Shown here in pieces: positions 45,151 to 54,065 of a stretch of DNA of 64,000 nt; the stretch's first letter is position 1; each line of letters begins with the position of its first letter. A program made the position numbers and the translations under genes. The notes below the pieces were generated by a model, which worked only from the letters and a program-made list of their open reading frames with translations, searched no databases and had not been told where the DNA came from. The DNA is from DASVUS01 sp036388675 (GTDB lineage: Bacteria; Armatimonadota; Abditibacteriia; Abditibacteriales; Abditibacteriaceae). The stretch covers positions 1 to 64,000 of the forward strand of contig DASVRI010000039.1 in the NCBI GenBank assembly GCA_036388675.1. The letters are read 5' to 3'.

Positions 45151-46614
45151 GTGGTTTTTTCTTCGCACGTTTTCATCTTCTATTTCTTGCCGGTTGCTCT
45201 ACTGGTTTATTATGTGTTGCTGCCCTTTCGCTGGCCGCGGCACTTCACCTTAACACTGCTTTCCTACATATTCTATGGCTGGGCCAATCCACGTTTTGTG
45301 GTGTTAATGTTTTTCAACACGCTGGTTGATTACATCGCGGGCCTTGTGCAGGCACACAACGGTTTTCGCGGCTGGAGCAAAGAGCCGCCGCTGCTCGAAA
45401 AAGGCGCAGCACGCAGCCGCACCCAGAAGATTGCACTCATTGCATCCATCTCCACGAATCTGTCGCTGCTGGCGTTCTTCAAATACTTCAACTTCGCCTA
45501 TGACAACTACGCGGCACTCGCTTCGTGGCTGGGCGTGCCGGGCACCGCGTTTGAGAACGCCATGCGCGTGACGCTGCCGCTTGGCATTTCATTTTATACA
45601 TTCCAGTCGATGAGCTACTCCATCGACGTGTATCGCGGTGATACGCGCGCCATGCGCTCGGCCAACGATTTCTTCTGCTACGTGGCGATGTTTCACCAAC
45701 TGGTCGCCGGGCCAATCGTGCGCTTTTCCGAAATCGCCGATCAGTTGAAAGCGCGCCGCCACAGCATCGACAAATTCGCGCGCGGCGTCGCGCTCTTTTC
45801 CCTCGGCCTGACGATGAAAGTGCTTCTGGCCAATCCTTGCGGGAAAATTGCCGACACGGTTTTTGATGCCAATGCCGTATCAACATTGGACGCATGGTAT
45901 GGCACAGTCGCCTACTCGTTGCAGATACTATTTGATTTCTCCGGCTACTCCGAAATGGCGATTGGTCTTGGCCTCATGATGGGCTTCGTCTTCGCCAAGA
46001 ACTTTGAAACGCCTTACCAATCGCAATCCATCACCGAGTTCTGGCGACGCTGGCACATTTCGCTTTCGACGTGGCTGCGCGATTATTTGTATGTGCCGCT
46101 GGGCGGCAATCGCAAAGGCGCGCGGCGCACCTACATCAACCTGTTTTTAACCATGCTGCTGGGTGGCCTGTGGCACGGAGCATCATGGAATTTTCTGTTA
46201 TGGGGCGGCCTGCACGGCAGCGCGCTGGCCGTAGAGCGTTATGGCGGGCGCGGCGCATTCCTGGAGCGATGGCCGCGACTGCTGCGTGTGGCGTGGACGT
46301 TTGGCATCGTCCTGATCGGCTGGGTGTTTTTCCGCGCGCGCGACTTACCCGCCGCATTCGCACACCTGCAAAGCATGAGCGGACTGCGCGAAGTGCCCGA
46401 CAGCGCCGGACTCATTGCCGGCATCATTTACCAGCCCTATTACTTAATCTGTTTCGCCATCGCCGCCACAGTGGCATGGCGCTTCCCCACGGCGTGGGCC
46501 TGGACACAGCAACTAACCGGCGTTAAAGCCTGCGCCTGCATGGCTTTGTTATGGCTCTCGCTGGTGATGCTGGCGACGCAAGAATATAACCCGTTCATTT
46601 ACTTTATTTTTTAA
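45151..46614 (+). CDS. MBOAT membrane O-acyltransferase, AlgI-like
   Basis: 487 aa from the GTG at 45151. It begins MVFSSHVFIFYFLPVALLVY, the usual AlgI/DltB-type start, and has about ten membrane segments. The MBOAT motifs are intact: FWRRWHISLSTWLRDYLYVP and LLGGLWHGASWNFLLWG, the latter with the invariant catalytic His. It should pass acetyl groups from cytosol to periplasm for O-acetylation of an exported polysaccharide. The stop overlaps the start of the second AlgJ-like gene (TAATG), suggesting translational coupling. No GAGTACTC lies inside this gene, though two flank it closely. Confidence 0.95.
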   Translation: MVFSSHVFIFYFLPVALLVYYVLLPFRWPRHFTLTLLSYIFYGWANPRFVVLMFFNTLVDYIAGLVQAHNGFRGWSKEPPLLEKGAARSRTQKIALIASISTNLSLLAFFKYFNFAYDNYAALASWLGVPGTAFENAMRVTLPLGISFYTFQSMSYSIDVYRGDTRAMRSANDFFCYVAMFHQLVAGPIVRFSEIADQLKARRHSIDKFARGVALFSLGLTMKVLLANPCGKIADTVFDANAVSTLDAWYGTVAYSLQILFDFSGYSEMAIGLGLMMGFVFAKNFETPYQSQSITEFWRRWHISLSTWLRDYLYVPLGGNRKGARRTYINLFLTMLLGGLWHGASWNFLLWGGLHGSALAVERYGGRGAFLERWPRLLRVAWTFGIVLIGWVFFRARDLPAAFAHLQSMSGLREVPDSAGLIAGIIYQPYYLICFAIAATVAWRFPTAWAWTQQLTGVKACACMALLWLSLVMLATQEYNPFIYFIF

Positions 46615-48035
46615 TGCTATCAAGCAACTCTCACCACGAGTACTCAAATCAGCCTCCGGTGGATGCGTCGACACTGACGCCGAATCTCAGCCGCGAGGAA
46701 GAAGCAAAGCTGGCACTCGAAAACACGGTCATCACACCCCTTGTGGCACGCTTGCTGATCGCCTTGTTTTTGCTGACGATATTTTCGGTGCCTGCGCTGC
46801 AACACACCATCGAAATTCGACGCAACATGGCAACACGCCAGGAGCTAATCGCGCAAGGCGGCGAAGCTGCCGACCAGACATTGTGGCCACAAATCTACGA
46901 TGTCTTCGCCCTGCTGCCACCGCGTGAAAAGTTGACGACCGCTCGCACTTTGCGCAACGTGGAGCAACTGCTGCCGCAGCCTGCCCAAATCACAGATTAT
47001 GAAGAGACCCTTGAAGAAAACTCCGTTGTCAACCAGTGGATTTTGCCGCGCGCGCAGACTGCCCTGATCGGGCTGGGAGCCGGAAACGAGCAAGCATACG
47101 TTGGACACGGCAACTGGCTGATGTATCGTCCCGATGTCGATTACCTGACGGGACTGGGCTTTCTGGAGCCGTGGCAGTTGCAGGCGCGCCAGCGGGCGGG
47201 CGACGCGAGCACTGCCGCCGCACAGCCCGACCCGCTGAAGGCGATTGTCGATTTCAAGCAGCAGTTGGCGCGCCGTGATATTTCCTTGCTGGTCGTGATG
47301 GCTCCGGTGAAAGCGAGCATTCATCCCGAAAAGTTGTCCATGCGCTTTGGAGCCGAAACAGAGCCATTACAAAACAATTCCTTCAAGCGCTTCAAGGAAG
47401 AGTTGCAACGCAATGGAGTACTCGTAGTCGATCCAGCTCCACTCATTCAATCGGCCCGGCATGAGACGCAGACACCGCAATATCTCGAAACCGATACGCA
47501 CTGGACACCCTCGGCAATGGAGCGCACAGCGCAGGCTGTGGCGATTTATATCAAAACACATGCTGCACTTCCACCGCGCGACGCCGAAAACTACACGCGC
47601 CGCAGCCAACACATCTCGAACGTCGGCGACATTGCGCTCATGTTGAAACTGCCCGAACAGCAAACCCGCTTTCGCGCACAGCGAGTACTCATTCATCCGG
47701 TGCAGACGTCCGATGGTGAGGACTGGTATCCGCGTCGCAACGCCGACATTCTGCTGCTGGGCGATAGCTTTACCAACATTTACTCGCTGGCGGGCATGGG
47801 CTGGGGTGAAGCCGCCGGTTTCGCCGAGCAACTGAGTTTCGCCTTGCAGCGCCCGCTCGACCGCATTGCGATCAACGCGGGCGGTGCGCTTTCCTCGCGG
47901 CAGGAACTGTGGAAAGAACTGAAGCGCGGTCGCAACCGTCTGCGCGGCAAGCGACTGGTAATTTACGAATTTGCCGCACGCGATCTTTCCATCGGCGACT
48001 GGAAAATATTCGAGCTGCCGCCCGCGAAGCAGTAA
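46614..48035 (+). CDS. AlgJ/AlgX-like SGNH acetyltransferase-domain protein (second)
   Basis: 473 aa; its ATG shares one base with the stop of the MBOAT gene. One membrane segment at about residues 40-60 (TPLVARLLIALFLLTIFSVP) anchors it in the inner membrane, as in AlgJ. The SGNH domain (about 150-460) shows GHGNWLMYRPDVDYL, YLETDTHWTPSAMERT (Asp-His) and ADILLLGDSFTNIY (Ser). It differs from the first homologue (43888) in being membrane-anchored; the pair may act at successive steps or on different polymers. Three GAGTACTC copies lie within. Confidence 0.85.
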   Translation: MLSSNSHHEYSNQPPVDASTLTPNLSREEEAKLALENTVITPLVARLLIALFLLTIFSVPALQHTIEIRRNMATRQELIAQGGEAADQTLWPQIYDVFALLPPREKLTTARTLRNVEQLLPQPAQITDYEETLEENSVVNQWILPRAQTALIGLGAGNEQAYVGHGNWLMYRPDVDYLTGLGFLEPWQLQARQRAGDASTAAAQPDPLKAIVDFKQQLARRDISLLVVMAPVKASIHPEKLSMRFGAETEPLQNNSFKRFKEELQRNGVLVVDPAPLIQSARHETQTPQYLETDTHWTPSAMERTAQAVAIYIKTHAALPPRDAENYTRRSQHISNVGDIALMLKLPEQQTRFRAQRVLIHPVQTSDGEDWYPRRNADILLLGDSFTNIYSLAGMGWGEAAGFAEQLSFALQRPLDRIAINAGGALSSRQELWKELKRGRNRLRGKRLVIYEFAARDLSIGDWKIFELPPAKQ

Positions 48036-48145
48036 ACTCGTGTGCTGAGTACTCGCAGTGGTTCAGAGTGCAGCACTGCAAGATTCCTCACGCCGCCTCG
48101 AATGGCACTACACTGGACTTACCGGAGAGACATTAAGGAGTTTTG

Positions 48146-48577
48146 ATGCGCAGAATATCGAACGCCGTCCTGACTTTGTGTGCGCTGCTTACGATCTACA
48201 GCTTGGTTCAGAGCACAACGGCGGCGCCGGCCAAAAAAGTCGCTCCGGTTGTTGTGGTACAGGGGAAAATTCAAGCCATTGCCAGAGCGCCGCGTCCTCG
48301 CTCGGTGCCATACAAAGATGCTATCATTGCAATTCATCTGGTAAATATAAAACCGTTAAAAGGTAGATTCTCCCCCAAACAGACGGTTGTTTTTGTGTGG
48401 GGTATGCGCGACAACAAGCTGACCCCGGCGGCTTCGTTCAAGCCGGGCCACGTCATCAAAGTTGCGCTGCAACCGTGGGAGAAAGTCGAAGGCAAATACG
48501 GCGGTTACAATCGCCGTGAAATCGACAGCGAAGAAGCGATGTCGCTCGACCCCTACTGGGGCGAAATCCAAAAGTAA
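48146..48577 (+). CDS. Small secreted protein linked to the O-acetylation cassette
   Basis: 143 aa from the ATG at 48146 (AAGGAG upstream). Signal peptide: MRRISNAVLTLCALLTIYSL. The mature part is mostly beta strands with a conserved-looking tail (LQPWEKVEGKYGGYNRREID, DPYWGEIQK). I do not recognise a named family, but its place directly behind AlgI/AlgJ-like genes suggests a periplasmic accessory, perhaps equivalent to AlgF. That is inference. Confidence 0.65.
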   Translation: MRRISNAVLTLCALLTIYSLVQSTTAAPAKKVAPVVVVQGKIQAIARAPRPRSVPYKDAIIAIHLVNIKPLKGRFSPKQTVVFVWGMRDNKLTPAASFKPGHVIKVALQPWEKVEGKYGGYNRREIDSEEAMSLDPYWGEIQK

Positions 48578-48599
48578 TCACGAAAGAACTTCTGTTTCC

Positions 48600-49706
48600 A
48601 TGTCCACTTTGAAAGTCGCGCTGGGCGAGCGCTCATACGACATCGTCATCGAACCCGGCGTGTTGAGCCGAGCACTTGAAGCGAGCGCCGATTTGCCGCT
48701 GCCGGACGAAATCGCCATCCTGACCAACGAAACGGTGAGGCCGCTTTATGCTGAACCGTTGGCCGCGCAACTGCGTAATGCAGGCAAGCGAGTACTCGTT
48801 TTCGCAGCGCCAGAAGGCGAGCAACACAAAAGCTTTGAATGGATGGGCCGCGCCTATGATGCTCTGGCCGAGTGGGGCTTGCGTCGCAGTGGAGCCGTCA
48901 TTGCCGTGGGTGGCGGTGTCGTCGGCGACTGGGCCGGTTTTGTAGCCGCAACATGGATGCGCGGCGTGACGCTGCTGCAAATTCCCACCACACTGCTGGC
49001 CATGGTTGATTCAAGCGTAGGCGGCAAAACAGGCATCAACCATCCGAGTGCCAAAAATCTTATCGGTGCGTTTTACCAACCGGCACGCGTGCTGATTGAT
49101 CCACACTGTTTGAGTACGTTGCCGCCGCGTGAGCTGCGCGCCGGGCTGAGCGAAGTCATCAAATATGGTGTGATCGCGGATGCCTGCTTTTTCACCTGGC
49201 TGGAAGAGAACATCGAAGCGGCACTGCAACTGGACAACGACGTTCTGCAACACATCATTCAGCGCTCGTGTGAAATCAAGGCGCAAGTTGTGGGCGAGGA
49301 TGAGCGTGAAAGTGATGCAATTGGACGTCGTGCCACGTTGAACTACGGTCACACCGTGGGACACGCCATTGAGGCGACAACGGCCTACGGCGAGTTCCTG
49401 CACGGCGAAGCGATTGCCATCGGCATGACTGTGGCGGCGCGCCTGGCCCGCAATCTGGGTGTTTGCGACAGCGCAACAGGCGACGAGCTTTTGCAGCGCC
49501 AGACGCGCCTGTTCGAACGCGCCGCTTTGCCGACGCAAGTTCCCGACGCCGTCGATTTCGAGCGCTTGTGGCACGCCATGACGCTGGATAAAAAGTCGCG
49601 CGGCAACAAGGTCAATTTCGTGCTGCCAACTCGCCTCGGCGAAGTGCGCCGTGTCGAAAACATATCGCCTGAAGATGTGCGCGCCGCCTTAACGAGTACT
49701 CGATGA
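48600..49706 (+). CDS. aroB: 3-dehydroquinate synthase
   Basis: 368 aa, normal length. Conserved blocks: RSGAVIAVGGGVVGDWAGFV (NAD loop), PTTLLAMVDSSVGGKTGIN (active site), AKNLIGAFYQP, and ATLNYGHTVGHAIEA with the zinc-binding His residues. It makes 3-dehydroquinate from DAHP in the shikimate pathway. Its ATG at 48600 lacks a ribosome site. Its last codons overlap the next gene (ATGA), so it is co-transcribed with the UbiA-like gene. Confidence 0.96.
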   Translation: MSTLKVALGERSYDIVIEPGVLSRALEASADLPLPDEIAILTNETVRPLYAEPLAAQLRNAGKRVLVFAAPEGEQHKSFEWMGRAYDALAEWGLRRSGAVIAVGGGVVGDWAGFVAATWMRGVTLLQIPTTLLAMVDSSVGGKTGINHPSAKNLIGAFYQPARVLIDPHCLSTLPPRELRAGLSEVIKYGVIADACFFTWLEENIEAALQLDNDVLQHIIQRSCEIKAQVVGEDERESDAIGRRATLNYGHTVGHAIEATTAYGEFLHGEAIAIGMTVAARLARNLGVCDSATGDELLQRQTRLFERAALPTQVPDAVDFERLWHAMTLDKKSRGNKVNFVLPTRLGEVRRVENISPEDVRAALTSTR

Positions 49707-50764
49707 CCAATATCACAGACAACATGCCGAAGGTGCGCACCGACTCTGCACGTGGAGATACTGCGTTTAGCGATGCTGCACGCAATGACACCGCACGGGA
49801 AGCGAGCGGCGTTGTGGCGCAGCGCCGACGCATGACTTTTAAGGATTTGCTGCGCGCGGTGCGCACGCGCCAGTGGGCCAAAAACGGGCTGATTTTTGCG
49901 GGCTTTATCTTCGCGGGACGGCTGCGCGAACCGCTGGGCACGATTCAATTGGAAGCCACGCGCGTGTTGCTGGCGTTCGTGTGCTTTTGCGCACTCTCGG
50001 CGGCGGCCTATCTCATCAACGACTGGAACGATATCGAGCGCGACCGCCTGCATCCCAAGAAAAAGGATCGCCCATTGGCCTCGGGGGTGATGAGTACTCG
50101 CACGGCTCTGATGCTCATCGTGATGGCGCTCGGTGTCGCTTTTGTCTCGGCAGGAATGACGGTGCGATTGCAGCCCCACGCCTGGGGTTTTGCCGTAGCG
50201 GCACTCTTTTACTTTGTGCTGACGCTGGCCTATTCGTTTCGGCTCAAACACGAGGTAATCATCGATGTGCTGTGTGTGGCTGCCGGTTTTGTGATTCGCG
50301 TTGTGGCGGGTTGTCTGGCGCTTCCCGTGCTTATCTCGCCGTGGATTATCTTCTGCACGTTTACGCTGGCGCTGTTTATCGCGCTGTGCAAGCGCCGCGC
50401 GGAGTTGCTGGAAATGGGCGAAGGCGTTTCGGATACGCGTCGCGTGTTGCCGCTGTATAGCGTTCCCCTGCTCGACACCTTTATCGCGATTGCATCCGGT
50501 CTCACAATTACAGCCTATTCCCTTTACACTTTTAATGCGCCCGCTTCAACGGCGCTCAGCCCCGCGTTGCACGGCAAGCCGCTCCTGATGACCACCATTC
50601 CATTTGTCGTTTATGGCGTGTTTCGTTTCCTCTTCCTGGCGCATTCTTCGCCGGTTGGCGGCGAGCCGGAAAGCATGCTGCGCGACAAGCCGCTAATGAT
50701 TAACGTCGGCCTGTGGACGCTGCTCGTCGCTGCGTTGACTGTGGTGGAAAAACTATCGCTGTAA
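49703..50764 (+). CDS. UbiA-family prenyltransferase, decaprenyl-phosphate phosphoribosyltransferase-like
   Basis: 353 aa, starting in an ATGA overlap with aroB. A polar N-terminal 40 residues are followed by about eight or nine membrane segments. The first Asp-rich motif AAYLINDWNDIERDRLHPKK with following DRPLASG fits the UbiA superfamily, and the NDWNDIE...HPxKKxRP pattern matches phosphoribosyl-transferring members (DPPR synthase type) more than quinone types. It then would make polyprenyl-phosphate ribose, a precursor of arabinose-containing polymers. Quinone biosynthesis remains possible given UbiD and AroB nearby. Confidence 0.8.
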   Translation: MTNITDNMPKVRTDSARGDTAFSDAARNDTAREASGVVAQRRRMTFKDLLRAVRTRQWAKNGLIFAGFIFAGRLREPLGTIQLEATRVLLAFVCFCALSAAAYLINDWNDIERDRLHPKKKDRPLASGVMSTRTALMLIVMALGVAFVSAGMTVRLQPHAWGFAVAALFYFVLTLAYSFRLKHEVIIDVLCVAAGFVIRVVAGCLALPVLISPWIIFCTFTLALFIALCKRRAELLEMGEGVSDTRRVLPLYSVPLLDTFIAIASGLTITAYSLYTFNAPASTALSPALHGKPLLMTTIPFVVYGVFRFLFLAHSSPVGGEPESMLRDKPLMINVGLWTLLVAALTVVEKLSL

Positions 50765-50931
50765 CCCGGTTCATCACCTTGCCGATGGTGAAATATGGTG
50801 AAGTTCGGCATCCTGGTTTAGTCTAAAGTTCAGGTGCTGTTTAGCACTTAACGAACAGCCGGCTACACGTTGTCATTCGACTCTGATGCTTGTAGCTTTC
50901 AACTTATGAAGTGCTATATTATCAGGACTCA

Positions 50932-51011
50932 CGCAGCAGGCTTGCAAATGCAGGGCAATGTAGGGGCCTAGCGTGCTACGCCCCTACAACGACCAGCTTC
51001 CCGCGCAGATC
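50932..51011 (+). repeat. Dispersed repeat, copy 2
   Basis: Near-identical to 231-312, including the hairpin. It lies between convergent gene ends and stops at the stop codon of the kinase gene. Confidence 0.75.
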
Positions 51012-52775
51012 CTAATTGTTGGTGATGCCGTTAGCCTCGCCGTTGGTGGCGGTGCGCCCTGCCAGACTGGCCACGGCGGCGGCCAGCTCTTCCGGGTCAC
51101 AGGGTTTGGACATGTGCATTTGGAAGCCCGACGCGAGTACGCGTGTGCGGTCGGATGGGCTGGCATACGCTGTGAGCGCGATGGCAGGAATGCGGCCATT
51201 GCTTGCTTCAGAACGGGTGCGCAACTCTTGAATCAGCGAGATGCCATCTGCATCGGGCATACCGATGTCGCTGACCAGAACATCAATGACGCTGCCATCC
51301 AGAATGTGCAACGATTCCGAGGCCGACGATGCTGTTTCTACCTGCGCCCCATACAGCGTCAGCGTGGCTGTCACCATGGCACGCGCATCAATTTCGTCAT
51401 CAACAACGAGTACTCGGATGCCGCTGAGAAAACCTTCCGGCAGCGTGGTGTGTGCCTCCCGGGCCGCTGAGCCGTTGGCGCCGTCACGCCCGGCAGCGTT
51501 GCTTCCCGGCGTGCTGACGGCAAGTACAGGGAAGCGCACTCTGATGGTCGCGCCACGGCCAATGCCTTCGCTGAGAGCCTGTGCCGTTCCGCCATGGAGT
51601 TCCACCAGGTGACGCACAATCGCCAGACCCAGCCCCAAACCGCCGAAGCGACGCGTCGAGGTGCTATCGGCCTGACGAAAACGCTCGAAGATGTAGGGCA
51701 GAAATTCGGGTTCGATGCCCTGTCCGTTGTCTGTCACTTCAATTTCTACCTGCGAGTTGACGCGGTGCAGCAGGACATCCACCCGACCGCCTTTGGGTGT
51801 AAATTTCAATGCGTTCGAGATGATGTTCCACACTACTTGCTGCAAGCGGTGTGGATCGCCGGAAATCAGGCCCGCATCGGGGTGCAACACGGCATTGATT
51901 TCAATGTTCTTGGCCATGGCGGCAGGGCGCGCCGAGCTAAGAGCCGCTTCAATTGTCGGCGCGAGATCGACCGGCTGCATATCGAGCGGCAGCTTGCCCG
52001 TAATGATGCGCGATACGTCCAGCAAATCGTCGATGAGCTGCACCTGGGCGCGTGTACTGCGTTCAATCGTTTCCAGTGCTTGTCCGGTGGTTTCGTCATC
52101 CATTTTGCCGCCGCGCAGCAGTTGCGTCCAGCCGTAAATTGAATTGAGCGGCGTGCGTAGCTCGTGCGACAGCGTCGCCAAAAACTCATCCTTGGCTCTG
52201 TTGGCGCGCTCCGATTCCTCACGGGCCGTTTGCTCGCTGCGCAGCAAGATGTCCTTCTCACGATTGGCAGCTTCCAGTTGATGGTTGATGGCCTGAAGTT
52301 CGGCTGTGCGCTCCTGCACACGTTGCTCTAGCTCTGTGTTGAGTACTCGCACTTCTTCCTCAGCGCGTTTGCGTTCGTCCACTTCGCGCTCCAGAGATTC
52401 CGGTGTGCGCATCGCCAGAGCACGCGGCACAATCGGGACCAGCGCGATGACGGTGCCCCACGAAGCCGCCGCCGTCACCAGTTTCACCACGCCCGACAAG
52501 CGATACAGCGGGTTGTAAAACAAAATGATGTCCATCAGGTGCGTGGTGCCGCACGCAACGATGAACAACCCGAACAGCCAGAACAACTGGCGAAACGGCA
52601 ACTCGCGGCGGCGCTTATAAGCGAAGCGAATTAAGACGACGGGAATCGCCAGATACGCCGTCCAGATGAGAAAATCGCTGACATTATGCAGCCGAATGAG
52701 TGCCGGTGTCCACTGGCCACACTGGGCACGCGGCACAAACCCGGTAGGATCAAACAATCGCAGCCAAGTATCCAT
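51012..52775 (-). CDS. Hybrid histidine kinase with ethylene-receptor-like sensor
   Basis: 587 aa. Three membrane helices (about residues 33-52, 61-87, 96-119) match the ethylene-binding domain of plant ETR1: VSDFLIWTAYLAIPVVLIRF with Asp34 and Tyr41, and FGLFIVACGTTHLMDI with Cys75 and His79, the copper-ligand CxxxH pair. A coiled coil (about 125-195), the kinase phospho-acceptor His204 (TLSHELRTPLNSIYGW), the ATPase domain (about 310-415: NIISNALKF, DNGQGI, GGLGLGLAIV), and a receiver (about 452-570, Asp503, Lys557) follow. No GAF domain is present. Ethylene binding is inferred from the conserved ligands. The ligand could differ. Confidence 0.92.
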   Translation of the reverse strand: MDTWLRLFDPTGFVPRAQCGQWTPALIRLHNVSDFLIWTAYLAIPVVLIRFAYKRRRELPFRQLFWLFGLFIVACGTTHLMDIILFYNPLYRLSGVVKLVTAAASWGTVIALVPIVPRALAMRTPESLEREVDERKRAEEEVRVLNTELEQRVQERTAELQAINHQLEAANREKDILLRSEQTAREESERANRAKDEFLATLSHELRTPLNSIYGWTQLLRGGKMDDETTGQALETIERSTRAQVQLIDDLLDVSRIITGKLPLDMQPVDLAPTIEAALSSARPAAMAKNIEINAVLHPDAGLISGDPHRLQQVVWNIISNALKFTPKGGRVDVLLHRVNSQVEIEVTDNGQGIEPEFLPYIFERFRQADSTSTRRFGGLGLGLAIVRHLVELHGGTAQALSEGIGRGATIRVRFPVLAVSTPGSNAAGRDGANGSAAREAHTTLPEGFLSGIRVLVVDDEIDARAMVTATLTLYGAQVETASSASESLHILDGSVIDVLVSDIGMPDADGISLIQELRTRSEASNGRIPAIALTAYASPSDRTRVLASGFQMHMSKPCDPEELAAAVASLAGRTATNGEANGITNN

Positions 52776-53268
52776 AACTACCTTTTAAACAAGTCCTATC
52801 ATGGTAAGACAACACAAAGCCAACCGCATTCGTGCCTCCCCGGCAGAGTGCGTGACGGTGCTGCGCGCGACATACATAAGCGGCGAAGGAGTGGCACGTC
52901 ATGCCGGCGGGAACCACCGCGATGGCGGTGCGTTGAATTGTTCTATTGCTGCCCTGCAACCATAAGCGACAACCTGTCTCCCAGGCTCGCCTCTCAGGCT
53001 CGCCTACAGGGGAAATTGCTGCAATTCTGGTGCGTGTTCGGTGTGTTTTTTGCGCGGGATGCGGGTTGTGGAGCGTTAATTTGCAAGTTCAAACCGTGTG
53101 CCTCGACGCCGACTTGATGTGCCAGCTTCCATGTTTTGTGAGCGACTGCTAAATAACTTGGTGTGTGCTTTGAGAAACGTTCTCGACGCATGGGAGTCGC
53201 AGTAAAATATTCATTAGCGAGAAACTCGGTTCGTTTGCACGACCTGGTCGTAATCGAGTACTCTGAAA
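52776..53268. other. 493-bp gap between divergent genes, no gene seen
   Basis: It should hold promoters of the hybrid kinase and the response regulator. It contains a short direct repeat CAGGCTCGCCT (near 52985-53008) and one GAGTACTC directly before the response regulator start (53256). Confidence 0.4.
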
Positions 53269-53913
53269 ATGCCTATGCAACCATCCATTTTAAAACCCGA
53301 CGCCCCACAGGGCAATGATAAGTTTCGCGTGCTCATCGTTGAAGACGACCCGCCTGTCGCCCGTTTGCTCGAAAACACTCTCAAAGCCGTCAATCTCGAT
53401 TGCGTGCATGCCCCGGACGGAGTGAAGGCGTTGGAGTTGTTCAACCAACTCCAACCGCACCTGGTGCTGCTCGATGTCGGCCTGCCGGGCTTGCGGGGCG
53501 ATCAGGTGTGCGCCAAGATTCGCGAGGCAAGCTCCGTTCCCATCATCATGCTGACCGCGATGAGCAGCGATGAGCAACAGGTTCAGGGCTTTAAGGTGGG
53601 AGCCGATGATTACGTTGCCAAGCCATTCAGCCCCAAGTTGCTGGTAGCGCGTGTTGTCGCCAACCTGCGCCGCGCCTACCGATATGACGCATGCCCGGAC
53701 TCCACGGACAACTCAGATGGATCCACAAATGGATGCTCTTCCACGCAGGCCCAGGAACCGAGCAACACAACGCCGCCCGGATGGGCCAACTGCGACCGCT
53801 GCGGCTACATGGGCCCGCGCCAGCGCTTTGAACACGAAGACGCCATGGGCCGCCGCACCCTGCTCTGCCCTGTCTGCAAGGACAAAGATCACATCATCTT
53901 TTCCATCAGCTAG
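53269..53913 (+). CDS. Response regulator with C-terminal zinc-ribbon-like tail
   Basis: 214 aa from the ATG at 53269; no ribosome site is seen. A receiver domain (about residues 18-135) has the acidic pair EDD, phospho-acceptor Asp (LVLLDVGLPGL) and Lys (YVAKPFSP). After a Ser/Thr/Asn-rich linker comes CDRCGYMGPRQRF and CPVCKDKDH (about 175-205), two CxxC pairs that look like a zinc ribbon. There is no DNA-binding helix or enzymatic output. It lies divergent from the ethylene-receptor-like kinase and may be its partner. An unusual arrangement; protein- or RNA-binding output is possible. Confidence 0.85.
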   Translation: MPMQPSILKPDAPQGNDKFRVLIVEDDPPVARLLENTLKAVNLDCVHAPDGVKALELFNQLQPHLVLLDVGLPGLRGDQVCAKIREASSVPIIMLTAMSSDEQQVQGFKVGADDYVAKPFSPKLLVARVVANLRRAYRYDACPDSTDNSDGSTNGCSSTQAQEPSNTTPPGWANCDRCGYMGPRQRFEHEDAMGRRTLLCPVCKDKDHIIFSIS

Positions 53914-53973
53914 CGCAAGCTGCTACGGCACTGCTGATGCAGCGGGCGATCAATAGCTCAGGAATTACGTGGT

Positions 53974-54010
53974 GCGCCCCTACATTTCCCTGCATTTGCA
54001 AGCCTGCTGC
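53974..54010 (-). repeat. Dispersed repeat, copy 3 (partial, inverted)
   Basis: The minus strand reads GCAGCAGGCTTGCAAATGCA and on to GTAGGGGCGC, matching copies 1 and 2 with one change. The hairpin's second arm is lost. Confidence 0.65.
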
Positions 54011-54065
54011 ATAAGTCTTGAGCGAACAGTGTGCGTCCACCACAAGCGAGTACTCGTTTACCCGG

